A stretch of DNA of 64,000 nt from an uncultured Saprospiraceae bacterium. GTDB taxonomy: Bacteria > Bacteroidota > Bacteroidia > Chitinophagales > Saprospiraceae. Shown one piece after another: positions 53,601 to 61,523 of the stretch. The notes beneath the pieces are model-generated. The model did not search any database and was not told the DNA's origin. It saw only the letters and a program-made list of their open reading frames with translations. Within the stretch, counting starts at the first letter, position 1. Every line of letters starts with the position of its first letter. Location: the NCBI GenBank assembly GCA_937926205.1, contig CALEYL010000005.1, positions 19,635-83,634 of the forward strand, read 5' to 3'. The translations under genes and the position numbers were made by a program.

Positions 53601-56477
53601 AATTTCTGCACAGCTGAAACCACTGTGATTATTTCTCAGCCTGCGCAACTGAACGTCACCGTCAATACACCTTTGATCAACTGCGGCGGCACCAGTACGG
53701 GTTCTGCAACAGCAATTGTTACAGGCGGCTCTGGTGGATACACTTACCTCTGGAATACGGGCGCCACTACCGCTTCGCTCAACAACATCCCGGCTGGTTC
53801 TTACAGCCTGACAGTTACGGATGGAAATGGTTGTACGGCAATCGTACAGACGATTGTCGTGAGCGAAATACCACAGCTGGAACTCAGCTTCAATGTCAAC
53901 GATATCATTTGTTCCAACCAGAACATCGGTTCCGTTACGGCAACCGTCATGGGCGGCACTGCGCCGTTTACCTATGCCTGGAGCAATGGCGGAAGTACGG
54001 CGACCATCAGCAATCTTGCTCCCGGAACCTACTTCCTTACGGTAACCGATGCAAACGGATGTATAGCCACCGGCAGCGCAGGGGTGGAGCAAACACCGCA
54101 GTTACAGGTTATTCCTACTGCAGTAAACGTTACCTGCTTCGGACAAAACAACGGTTCAATCAGCATTGTCGTCAACGGCGCAGTTCCAACGGTGACTTAC
54201 CTTTGGAGTGATGGCGCAACCACGCAAAACAGAACGGGGCTTGCTCCGGGAACGTACTCTGTTACTGTCACCAGCGGCAGCGGTTGTATGGGAACTGCCA
54301 GTGCTACCATTACCGAACCTCCTGTGCTGACTGTACAAACCACTGCTACTCCCGCCAATTGTTTTGGCGCTGCGAACGGTGCAGCAACGGCAATTGCCAG
54401 CGGCGGCACTGCGCCTTATACCTATGCCTGGAGTAGCGGCAATGCCGGAACTTCCGTAACCGGACTTACAGCAGGTAATTACACTGTTACGGCTACCGAT
54501 GCCAATGGCTGTACGGTTACTGGCAGCGTTACCATCATGCAACCGACAGCAGTTCAGGTATCTACCATGCAATTGTCAGGCACTTGTGAAGGCAGCACAA
54601 CGGGTTCTGCTTCCGCTTCTGCCAGCGGCGGTACAGCGCCTTATACTTATGCCTGGAGCAATGGCACAAACGGCGCCGGTATCAGCAATCTGGCTGGCGG
54701 CACTTATACCGTTACGGCTACCGATGCCAATGGCTGTACAGCGACTGCGACTGTGAATATCACCACTTTCAACAGGCCAGTGTGCTCGATTGAAGTATTA
54801 CAGGAAGTGACAGACCCTGCTCTCAACGATGGCCAATTGCGCTGTATGGTGACAGGTGGTACCGGTCCTTACAACTTCCTTTGGAGCAATGGCGCGACAA
54901 CAGCAACCGTAACCAACTTTGGCATTGGCACCCATTCGGTGACCGTGACGGATGCCAATGGTTGTACCACGACCTGTTCCGTTATGCTTAAAGGTCCTGC
55001 ACGCATTGGTGATTTTGTGTGGTTGGATATTGACCGCGATGGCATCCAGGATCCGGGCGAATTCGGCATTCCAAACGTCATGGTTATCCTTTCGGGTAAT
55101 ACCAACGATCCATACGCTGATACGACTTTCACCAACGCCAATGGGATTTACCTGTTTAGTGTACCGCCTCCGGGCACCTACAAAGTAACCTTTGTACCGC
55201 CTTTTGGCAACTTTATGCTTTCTCCGCAAAATCAGGGGAGCAACGATGCCGTTGATAGTGATGCTGACCCGATTACTTTCATGACCCAGTTTGTATTCGT
55301 TACTTATGGCGATGAAGACCTGACACTCGATGCCGGTTTTTATCCCAAGTGTCAGAATATTACAAACGCAGGTACCATTGCTGCTAACCAATACCTTTGC
55401 GGCCCCGGTGGCGATCCTGCTCCTATCGTACCAGTTACGCCGCCTTCAGGCGGAGAAGGCAATTTGGAATACCTGTGGATGTCCAGCACCATCGGAGGTC
55501 CTTTCAACGACCAGTTCTGGAGCCCGATTCCTGGTGCTACGGGCGCTTCCTATGACCCGGGACCACTGCAACAAACGACCTATTTCATTCGCTGTACCCG
55601 CCGGGAATGTTGCACCACTTATCTGGAAACCAACATCATTACCATCACGGTAGATGACGTGGCGGTAGCTGCTATTGGCGGCCCTGACATCGTTTGTGTA
55701 AATGAGGTGGCAACCTTTACGTCTACAGCATCAGGTCCAAATGCTGTTGTAAGCTGGTCTTTTGGCCCGGGCGCTTCGATACAGACCGCTAATGGTCCTA
55801 CTGTTCAGGTACACTGGGTTTCTTTTGGGAATTTTACAGTTACCCTGACCGTAACCGAAAACGGTTGTACTTCTACCATGACAAAACATGTTACGGTAAC
55901 GACCTTGCCGACCATATGTGGCAACGGTCTCGGACTGAATGCTACTGCGCTGGAAATGGGTGGAGCTTCGGTTGTAGGACTCGATTGGGCATTAGAAGCA
56001 GCAGTTGCTCAGGGGCTATCTTTTGCCGTTGAACACTCGGCTGACGGGGAGCATTACGAGGCCATCGGCCAGGTTACGGATCCGGCTCGCATCACTTCGG
56101 GCATGGCGTTCTTCGAATTCATGCACCACGAGCCCAAGAACGGCATCAACTGGTATCGCCTCAATGTGACGGATCAGGCTGGCAGAAGCCGTTACTCACA
56201 AATTGCGGAAGCGGTTATTTTAGTGGATTCCAAACTGGTCTACCTCTACCCTAACCCTGTAAGCAAGGAACTGACGATCGAATTGTTTGAGACTTTCAAT
56301 GAACCGGTACAAATAGAAATCATCTCGTCCAATGGTACGGTACTTCATAAAACGAATGCCGGTCCTCTGGACCAACGTGTTATCATAGACTTTGCCGATT
56401 ACCCCGCCGGCGCCTATTTCCTGCGCATGCGTTATGGAAAAACGGATGTTAAGGTAATTAAGGTGTTAAAACTCTGA
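50625..56477 (+). CDS. Giant T9SS-exported SprB-repeat surface protein
   Basis: The 1,950-residue protein has an N-terminal signal region (hydrophobic LTLSLILLAMPMASAQ after a 25-residue basic extension). About 19 SprB-type repeats follow (residues about 45-1455), each of the form GGTxPYTYLWSNGATT, then AGTYSVTVTDANGC. An SdrD B-like segment (IGDFVWLDIDRDGIQDPGE, from about 1460), a PKD-like domain near 1690-1765 and a T9SS sorting domain (YLYPNPVSKEL, ending VKVIKVLKL) complete it. SprB of Flavobacterium johnsoniae is the gliding adhesin, but repeats of this kind also occur in non-gliding secreted proteins. It is likely a surface adhesin or structural protein. No gliding genes are in the window. 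Confidence 0.92.
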   Translation: MRTVLQLTSSFKKQDPGVYKRFTLLTLSLILLAMPMASAQINVFFSASQPSCFGLPNGSITATPVGGTGPYTYLWSNGQTTQTISGLTAGTYSVTVTGVVGTGSNSFILNQPPLVTVTLQATNCSIPFTVTATGGGGVPPYNYHWSTGAMTPVISVPPGTYCITVTDQNNCGAVDCITLNFTPLTVNVTATGVTCPDGSNGSVQANPAGGTPPYTYLWSNGATTQSQQNLNPGSYTVTLTDQNGCTAVATGVVANKPPININVNATNPTCAGFTNGSIGVTASGGTPPFTYMWSTGQTGPFIANLGAGSYTVTVNDANGCPKTQTVVLNPQSNLMVGALGTPQTCPGINNGFATANPTGGVQPYTYLWNTGGTTQVLTNMAPGSYSVTVTDAVGCVGTATAVVAAAQPFQINVTGTNMTTCGVSNGTATATIVSGSGPFTYLWSNGATTSTISGLAPGTYSVTVTNGNGCVTSGSVTLTAPPNVFVNIMAPNLVCQGATNGFAMAVISGGTGPFNFLWSTGATSQTLQNIGPGTYSVTVTDANGCSATATRTIQQAPAINVLVSGTSIVCGDGNTGSATATVTGGVAPFSYLWSNGATTTSVTGLVEGTYSVTVTDANQCTATGSININVIDDLDLTVEIQNVLCFGGNTGSAMASGSGGNLPYTFQWSTGATTPNVGNLTAGTYMVTLTDGNGCSVSQTIMVTQPSDLTVIINASALVCIGESTGTATAVPSGGTPPYTYLWNTGATTATISNLPAGGYSVTVTDANGCTETATVTINVAPQLMISIESTEVVCGAEDTGIATVQVSGGTQPYTYLWSTGANGEFIENLGTGTYSVTVTDANGCSATAETDILVVSDFSISVIPRNVLCFGGNSGSILVTPSGGSMPYTFLWNTGQSGEEILNLTAGTYSVTVTEANGCSLSESITITQPPLLTVSALGNNADCFGDESGSATATANGGTPPYSFDWSTGQSGASIMGLEAGSYSVTVTDANFCTAETTVIISQPAQLNVTVNTPLINCGGTSTGSATAIVTGGSGGYTYLWNTGATTASLNNIPAGSYSLTVTDGNGCTAIVQTIVVSEIPQLELSFNVNDIICSNQNIGSVTATVMGGTAPFTYAWSNGGSTATISNLAPGTYFLTVTDANGCIATGSAGVEQTPQLQVIPTAVNVTCFGQNNGSISIVVNGAVPTVTYLWSDGATTQNRTGLAPGTYSVTVTSGSGCMGTASATITEPPVLTVQTTATPANCFGAANGAATAIASGGTAPYTYAWSSGNAGTSVTGLTAGNYTVTATDANGCTVTGSVTIMQPTAVQVSTMQLSGTCEGSTTGSASASASGGTAPYTYAWSNGTNGAGISNLAGGTYTVTATDANGCTATATVNITTFNRPVCSIEVLQEVTDPALNDGQLRCMVTGGTGPYNFLWSNGATTATVTNFGIGTHSVTVTDANGCTTTCSVMLKGPARIGDFVWLDIDRDGIQDPGEFGIPNVMVILSGNTNDPYADTTFTNANGIYLFSVPPPGTYKVTFVPPFGNFMLSPQNQGSNDAVDSDADPITFMTQFVFVTYGDEDLTLDAGFYPKCQNITNAGTIAANQYLCGPGGDPAPIVPVTPPSGGEGNLEYLWMSSTIGGPFNDQFWSPIPGATGASYDPGPLQQTTYFIRCTRRECCTTYLETNIITITVDDVAVAAIGGPDIVCVNEVATFTSTASGPNAVVSWSFGPGASIQTANGPTVQVHWVSFGNFTVTLTVTENGCTSTMTKHVTVTTLPTICGNGLGLNATALEMGGASVVGLDWALEAAVAQGLSFAVEHSADGEHYEAIGQVTDPARITSGMAFFEFMHHEPKNGINWYRLNVTDQAGRSRYSQIAEAVILVDSKLVYLYPNPVSKELTIELFETFNEPVQIEIISSNGTVLHKTNAGPLDQRVIIDFADYPAGAYFLRMRYGKTDVKVIKVLKL

Positions 56478-56499
56478 TTTTCGGCAAAAGTCCTTTCTC

Positions 56500-56537
56500 A
56501 AAAGGCTGTCTTCCGCCCCCGGAAGGCGGCCTTTTTT
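56500..56537 (+). terminator. Terminator after the SprB-like gene
   Basis: AAAAGGC-CTTCC pairs with GGAAG-GCCTTTT across an internal mismatch and a C-rich loop, followed by a T run, 23 bp after the stop. Confidence 0.75.
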
Positions 56538-56830
56538 ATGGTAGGGAGTAGAAAGTAGAAAGTAGAAGGTAGAAGGTAGAAAGAATCAGCCTGCTAATGT
56601 AAGCAGTATTACCCGTCCACCCTGCCTTGCCGGCCCGCCTACCTGACCTCCGGCCCGCCTACCGGAGGTCAGGCAGGAAGGCGTCCTCCGCTTTCAAGGT
56701 TAAAGTAAAAAGCCTGTCATGCCAAAGCGGGGGGTAAAGGGGGCAGACTGCTAAATGGAGCAGAAAACTCCGTCTACCGTCCATCATCCACCGTCCACCC
56801 TGCCGGCAGGCAGGCGTCAACCGACTGTCG
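56538..56830. repeat. Dispersed palindromic intergenic element, copy C
   Basis: GTAGAAAGTAGAAGG repeats at the left face CCGTCTACCGTCCA repeats at the right. Two cores are present (CAGCCTGCTAATGTAAGCAG near 56587 and GGCAGACTGCT...GAGCAG near 56742). A GACCTCCGGCCCGCCTACC...GGAGGTC palindrome is inserted in the middle. The gap from 56831 to the tRNA is AT-rich with no gene. Confidence 0.65.
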
Positions 56831-56994
56831 GCTTCTTTGTTCAATTAAAAATCTGGCACCTTTCACTGCTTTGCATAAAAAATTTGTACTTTCGCAGCGC
56901 TTTTTGAACCTCTTGGTAATTCGAGTGGTTTTAAGTGGCCAATTGTTTCCATATAACAGGAACACTGGGCACGAGTATCAGCGATACAAACAAA

Positions 56995-57076
56995 GCGGGT
57001 GTGGCGAAATTGGTAGACGTACCAGACTTAGGATCTGGCGCCGCGAGGCATGGGGGTTCGAGTCCCTCCACCCGCA
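56995..57076 (+). tRNA. tRNA-Leu (anticodon TAG)
   Basis: The 82-base class II tRNA has acceptor GCGGGTG/CACCCGC with discriminator A, the anticodon arm CCAGA-CTTAGGA-TCTGG (anticodon TAG), a long variable arm and the T arm GGGGGTTCGAGTCCCTC. CCA is not encoded. Its 3' end is repeated several times immediately downstream. Confidence 0.93.
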
Positions 57077-57330
57077 CGAAGTAAGGAAGGAGGGATGAGA
57101 AGTTTATCCCGGCCTACAAGAACTGGCTGACTTTCGGAGGCCTTAGTTCTTGTCAGCCGGGGAGTCCCTCCACCCGCACGAAGTAAGGAAGGAGGGATGA
57201 GAAGTTTATCCCGGCCTACAAGAACTGGCCGACTTTCGGAGGCCTTAGTTCTTGTCAGTCGGGGAGTCCCTCCACCCGCACGAAGTAAGGAAGGAGGGGC
57301 GATATGAGTCCCTCCTTTCGCACGAAATAA
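57061..57330 (+). repeat. 102-bp tandem repeats carrying copies of the tRNA-Leu 3' end
   Basis: The segment from AGTCCCTCCACCCGCACGA (the T-arm/acceptor 3' end of the tRNA) recurs at 57061, 57163 and 57265, exactly 102 bp apart, and in a degenerate form at 57307. Each of the first two units then carries TAAGGAAGGAGGGA, which can pair with TCCCTCC, and a longer hairpin with arms ACAAGAACT/AGTTCTTGT. The units differ at only a few bases. The remaining gap to tig holds nothing else recognised. Confidence 0.85.
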
Positions 57331-57444
57331 TCTTACCACTTGTTGCAAAATTGTACCGTCATTGCATTACCGCACGAGAAATACGCATCACAAACTACCA
57401 TTTTCGGGTGTGCGGTAAACCTGCATTCATAAAAACAAAAGAAC

Positions 57445-58866
57445 ATGCCAAAATTTGTAAGAGAGGATGTCGACGCCATTAATGCGGTTCTGACCGTTAC
57501 GCTGGAAAAGTCTGATTATGCAGACAAATACAATTCTGAACTGGCAACTTATAAAAAACAGGCGCAACTGAAAGGCTTTAGAAAAGGCAAAACTCCGGAA
57601 AGCGTCATCCGGAAAATGTATGGCAAGTCGGTTTTGGCTCAAATTGTGAATAGCGAACTGGAAAAAGCCCTTTTTGGATACCTCGAAGAACAGCAGGTAG
57701 ATTTTCTTGGCCAGCCCCTCTCCGTTGAAGATCATGAAGATGTTTCTTTTGATCCGGGAAATTTGGGTACTTATAATTTCAAATTTGACCTTGGCCTTGT
57801 GCCACAATTTGAATTGCAGGGGATTGGCGACTCGGATTTATATGATTATTATGTCATTGAAGTAGACAAATCGCTCATAGACCAGGACCTTGAATACGCT
57901 GCTCGTCAGAAAGGCGAATTGAAGGATACAGATACGGTTGGCGACGATCACACCATTAGTCTTTTGCTGGAAGAAATGGCGGATGGCGCCGTAAAACCGG
58001 AAGGCATCAGCCATGAAGCCAAAGTATTTACGGGAGCGCTTTCCGAGTCTGCAATGGCTACTTTGAAAGGCAAAAAGACGGGCGACAAATTCGTTTTGAA
58101 TCCGTTCGAACTGGAAAAAGAAAGCTCTGTTGCACAAACCCGTAAGTACCTGCTGGGACTGGAAGACAATGATGAGCGCGAAGTGGGTGATACTTTCCAG
58201 GCAACCATCCAACAAATTCAGTATATGGCGCCGGCTCCTCTCGATCAGGAGCTTTTTGATGCCATGTTTGGAGAAGGCGTCGTTGAAGGAGAAGCCGGAG
58301 CCCGTGAATTCATTCAGAACTCCATCGCTTCTGCTTATGCTGTTCGCTCGAATTTTATGCTCCTGCTGGACGTTCAGGAACGGCTGACCAAGTTGCATAA
58401 CTTTGAGCTTCCCGAAAAATTCCTAAAGCGCTGGCTCAGTATTGCCAATGAAAAGATGAGCAAACAACGCCTGGAAGAAGGCTTTGCCAATTTTGCAGAG
58501 GGCCTGCGCTGGTCATTGATCCGGGACAAAATCGCCCAACAGCTTGGGGTGACGGTCACCGAAGCAGAAGTAAAAGCATCCATTCGTGAGCGCACAATCC
58601 GCATGTACCGCCAATATGGCCTGCCGGATGATCTGGTCGATCAATTGGTGGAGCGGATGATGAACAACGAAGACCGCAAGCAGGTAGATGAAACACGCCA
58701 GGAATTATTCAGCATGAAATTATCAGCAGCTCTGCGGGATGCGCTGAAAATCAAAGAGATTCCTGTAAGTCTTGATGCCTTTACAGAAATGGAAAACCAG
58801 AAGGTTGCCGCATTGAAGGCTGCTTCGGCCAACCAAATGTTGAACGAAAGTGATGAAGAAGAATAA
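57445..58866 (+). CDS. tig: Trigger factor (ribosome-associated chaperone)
   Basis: The 473-residue protein has the trigger-factor N-terminal ribosome-binding domain with the signature GFRKGKTP (44-51), a degenerate central domain and a helical C-terminal domain. An acidic tail, MLNESDEEE, ends it. Trigger factor meets nascent chains at the exit tunnel. The N-terminal match is clear; the PPIase-like middle is weak, as usual in Bacteroidota. It is 75 bp before clpP, and tig-clpP-clpX is a widely conserved order. Start ATG at 57445. Confidence 0.92.
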   Translation: MPKFVREDVDAINAVLTVTLEKSDYADKYNSELATYKKQAQLKGFRKGKTPESVIRKMYGKSVLAQIVNSELEKALFGYLEEQQVDFLGQPLSVEDHEDVSFDPGNLGTYNFKFDLGLVPQFELQGIGDSDLYDYYVIEVDKSLIDQDLEYAARQKGELKDTDTVGDDHTISLLLEEMADGAVKPEGISHEAKVFTGALSESAMATLKGKKTGDKFVLNPFELEKESSVAQTRKYLLGLEDNDEREVGDTFQATIQQIQYMAPAPLDQELFDAMFGEGVVEGEAGAREFIQNSIASAYAVRSNFMLLLDVQERLTKLHNFELPEKFLKRWLSIANEKMSKQRLEEGFANFAEGLRWSLIRDKIAQQLGVTVTEAEVKASIRERTIRMYRQYGLPDDLVDQLVERMMNNEDRKQVDETRQELFSMKLSAALRDALKIKEIPVSLDAFTEMENQKVAALKAASANQMLNESDEEE

Positions 58867-58941
58867 AGCCGGGCATTTTATTCAACCGACCTGCCACGGA
58901 TTTGTTATCATTCATTATCTATTCAAAAAGGAAAAAGAACC

Positions 58942-59643
58942 ATGTTTCAAAAAGATGAGTTTCTAAAATACGCGACGCGTCACCTGGGGATGAGCAGCAT
59001 GCATCTCGAGCATTATGCAGAGAAAACAGCGGTTTCCGTACCAAACATCCACGGGTTTACGCCAAATGTAATCGAAGAGCGTCCAATGAACATCGTTGGC
59101 ATTGACGTCTTTTCACGCCTGATGATGGATCGCATCATCTTCCTTGGGGTGCCGATCAACGATTATGTTGCCAATGTTGTCCAGGCACAGTTGCTGTTTT
59201 TGGAGTCTACTGACCCAAAGCGGGATGTGCAAATGTTCATCAATAGCCCTGGCGGCGGCGTGATTGCAGGCTTGGGTATTTACGATACCATGCAATACAT
59301 CACCCCCGATGTTGCTACAATCTGCACAGGATTGGCCGCTTCAATGGGCGCTGTTTTGCTCACAGCCGGCACACACGGAAAACGCACCTGTCTCACACAT
59401 AGCCGTGTCATGATTCACCAGCCATTGGGAGGCATGCAGGGTCAGGTTACCGAGATGGAAATCTACTACCGCCTCATCAAGGACGAGCAGAAAAAACTGT
59501 ACGAAATCCTCAGCAAGCACTCCGGACAAGATTACGAAAAAGTGGAAAAGGATTGCGAGCGCGACAACTGGATGACGGCTGTTGAAGCCAAAGAATACGG
59601 TTTGCTGGATGAAGTCCTCGAACGCAAAAAAGACGCGAAGTAG
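58942..59643 (+). CDS. clpP: ATP-dependent Clp protease proteolytic subunit
   Basis: The 233-residue serine peptidase has catalytic S134 in GLAASMGA, H159 in IHQPLGG and probably D208. The segment RIIFLGVPIND marks the usual start of the mature core near residue 64, so the first 50 residues are a longer N-terminal extension than in many ClpPs and may include a propeptide. It forms tetradecamers that degrade substrates fed by ClpX. It lies between tig and clpX, 75 bp and 230 bp away. Confidence 0.95.
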   Translation: MFQKDEFLKYATRHLGMSSMHLEHYAEKTAVSVPNIHGFTPNVIEERPMNIVGIDVFSRLMMDRIIFLGVPINDYVANVVQAQLLFLESTDPKRDVQMFINSPGGGVIAGLGIYDTMQYITPDVATICTGLAASMGAVLLTAGTHGKRTCLTHSRVMIHQPLGGMQGQVTEMEIYYRLIKDEQKKLYEILSKHSGQDYEKVEKDCERDNWMTAVEAKEYGLLDEVLERKKDAK

Positions 59644-59675
59644 TGTCTGACTCCAGAGTCTGATAGCTGCGTTCG

Positions 59676-59766
59676 TTTCGACTCCGCTCAACGACCGTTC
59701 GCTTTGACTTTGCGCTGCCACTGTTCTTCGACTCCGCTCAACGACTGTTCGTTGAGTGGAGTCGAA
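59676..59766. repeat. TTCGACTCCGCTCAACGA repeats and hairpin
   Basis: Between clpP and clpX, TTCGACTCCGCTCAACGA occurs at 59677-59694 and again at 59727-59744. The second copy pairs with its near-complement TCGTTGAGTGGAGTCGAA at 59749-59766 across four bases. It may attenuate read-through into clpX. Confidence 0.7.
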
Positions 59767-59873
59767 ATCTGGCTTTCGCAATCCCTCTTATACCCTCTTC
59801 TTTAGGGAAATCAGACCAGTGCTATTGCCCTTTAGCAGAAAACCACCTATATTGTATTGATAAATCAACCATA

Positions 59874-61127
59874 ATGCGTCGTACGAAGCAAAATTACCAC
59901 TGTTCTTTTTGTGGGAAAGACAAATCAGAAGCTCTAATCCTCATTGCCGGAATTGAAGGCCATATTTGTGAGGTTTGTGTTGAACAAGCCGGTGAAATTG
60001 TTCAGCAGGAATTGTATGGCGTTCAAAAAGCCGCCGAAAGCGAAGCCAAAGCAAAAGTGCACGTTCCGGCTTCCATTAAACCCGGCGAAATAAAAGCCTA
60101 TCTTGACGAATACGTCATCGGGCAAACTGAAGCGAAAAAATACCTTTCCGTTGCCGTTTACAACCATTACAAAAGGCTGGATCAGCCTAAGAGCGGCGAT
60201 GTAGAAATTGAAAAATCCAATATCCTTTTGGTCGGTCAAACCGGTACCGGTAAAACCCTCCTCGCAAAAACCATTGCCCGCTTCCTGAATGTACCTTTCG
60301 CCATCGTGGACGCTACGGTCTTTACAGAGGCCGGCTACGTTGGCGAAGATGTGGAAAGCATCCTCAGCCGCCTGCTTCAGGTTTGCGATTACGATGTGAC
60401 GGCGGCAGAACGCGGCATTGTGTACATTGACGAAATTGACAAAATTGCCCGAAAAACGGACAACCCTTCCATCACCCGCGACGTTTCGGGCGAAGGCGTT
60501 CAGCAGGCGCTGCTGAAAATGCTGGAAGGTACCGATGTAAACGTTCCTCCGCAAGGCGGCCGCAAACACCCGGAGCAAAAGATGGTAAAGGTCAATACCG
60601 AAAACATCCTGTTCATATGCGGGGGCGCATTTGATGGCCTGGACAAACTGATTGCCCAGCGCGTCAACACCCAGGTAATCGGCTACCGCTCCAACGACGC
60701 GGAAAGCATTGAAAAGGACAACCTCCTGCAATACGTTACCCATCAGGATGTACGGCATTTTGGCCTGATCCCGGAACTGGTTGGCCGGCTGCCCGTGCTC
60801 ACCTTCCTCGACCCGCTCGATGTGCCTACCCTGCGCCTCATCCTGACACAGCCTAAAAACGCGCTGGTGCTTCAGTACCAGAAATTATTTGAATTGGAAG
60901 GCATTCAGTTGAAGTTTACGGATGACGCCATCGACTACATTGCTCAAAAAGCGCTCGAATTCAAACTTGGCGCCCGCGGTCTGCGCTCCATTTGCGAAGC
61001 CATCATGACCGACGCGATGTTTGAATTCCCGTCACGCACGGACATCAAAGTCTTTGAAATTACTGCGGAATACGCCGAGGAGAAGTTGTCGAGATCGAAG
61101 ATGACGAAACGGTTGAAGGCGGCGTAG
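59874..61127 (+). CDS. clpX: ATP-dependent Clp protease ATP-binding subunit
   Basis: The 417-residue AAA+ unfoldase has the N-terminal zinc-binding domain (C10, C13, C32, C35), Walker A GQTGTGKT (121-128), Walker B in IVYIDEIDKI and the sensor region RGLRSICEAIM near the C-terminus. It recognises and unfolds tagged substrates and feeds them into ClpP, encoded just upstream. Length is normal. A strong terminator follows. Confidence 0.97.
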   Translation: MRRTKQNYHCSFCGKDKSEALILIAGIEGHICEVCVEQAGEIVQQELYGVQKAAESEAKAKVHVPASIKPGEIKAYLDEYVIGQTEAKKYLSVAVYNHYKRLDQPKSGDVEIEKSNILLVGQTGTGKTLLAKTIARFLNVPFAIVDATVFTEAGYVGEDVESILSRLLQVCDYDVTAAERGIVYIDEIDKIARKTDNPSITRDVSGEGVQQALLKMLEGTDVNVPPQGGRKHPEQKMVKVNTENILFICGGAFDGLDKLIAQRVNTQVIGYRSNDAESIEKDNLLQYVTHQDVRHFGLIPELVGRLPVLTFLDPLDVPTLRLILTQPKNALVLQYQKLFELEGIQLKFTDDAIDYIAQKALEFKLGARGLRSICEAIMTDAMFEFPSRTDIKVFEITAEYAEEKLSRSKMTKRLKAA

Positions 61128-61150
61128 AACTGTAGGTCCTGGCCAACAAA

Positions 61151-61184
61151 CAGGAGACATCCCAAGTTTTTGGGATGTCTCCTG
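61151..61184 (+). terminator. Terminator after clpX
   Basis: Perfect 15-bp arms (CAGGAGACATCCCAA and TTGGGATGTCTCCTG) around a 4-base loop, 23 bp after the stop. Confidence 0.8.
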
Positions 61185-61462
61185 TCATTTTTGCTACATT
61201 TTCAATTTTGTAGGAACGGCGCACCGAAACAACAATCTGTGCTACACAGCAATGTTTCGGCGCGCTGCACCTCTTAATTTATTGATTATCTTATTACTAA
61301 TGATATTTGGGTGCGCTGCACCCGGGTATCAGATTCGCGATGTCTCCTGTTTATTTGGGAAAGTTGCGGATAGCTTCTCTGAAATCTTTAACGACCTTCA
61401 TCCCTACCTCGAAGCTTTGCTGGTCCTCAAAAATTTCTGGTGTTTGGCCATACCTAAAATAA

Positions 61463-61502
61463 AAAATGCATTCACCCCGAGCAATCGGTGTGAATGCATT
61501 TT
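61463..61502 (-). terminator. Terminator of the beta-glucosidase gene
   Basis: AAAATGCATTCAC and GTGAATGCATTTT pair, with a single mismatch above and a 4-base loop, 22 bp beyond the minus-strand stop. Confidence 0.75.
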
Positions 61503-61523
61503 AGAAAAATAAGAAAGGAATAA

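Larger units (their letters stand above)
61128..61523. other. Intergenic region between clpX and the beta-glucosidase
   Basis: It contains the terminators at 61151-61184 and 61463-61502. An 86-codon frame at 61252-61512 starts with a hydrophobic stretch and a Cys, but its 3' end lies in the second terminator, so I do not accept it. GCGCTGCACC occurs twice near 61260 and 61312. Confidence 0.4.

Noticed and set aside
51624..54092. Large minus-strand ORFs (51624-52721, 53247-54092)
   Set aside because: Antisense to the SprB repeats; repeat periodicity keeps the opposite frame open.
57061..57330. CRISPR array
   Set aside because: Repeats are 102 bp, contain tRNA 3'-end sequence and show no unique spacers; no cas genes.
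59934..60758. 274-codon minus-strand ORF
   Set aside because: Antisense to clpX, whose Walker and zinc motifs are intact.
61252..61512. 86-codon ORF with a lipoprotein-like N-terminus
   Set aside because: Its 3' end is the beta-glucosidase terminator and the middle has no family resemblance; possible remnant but unsupported.
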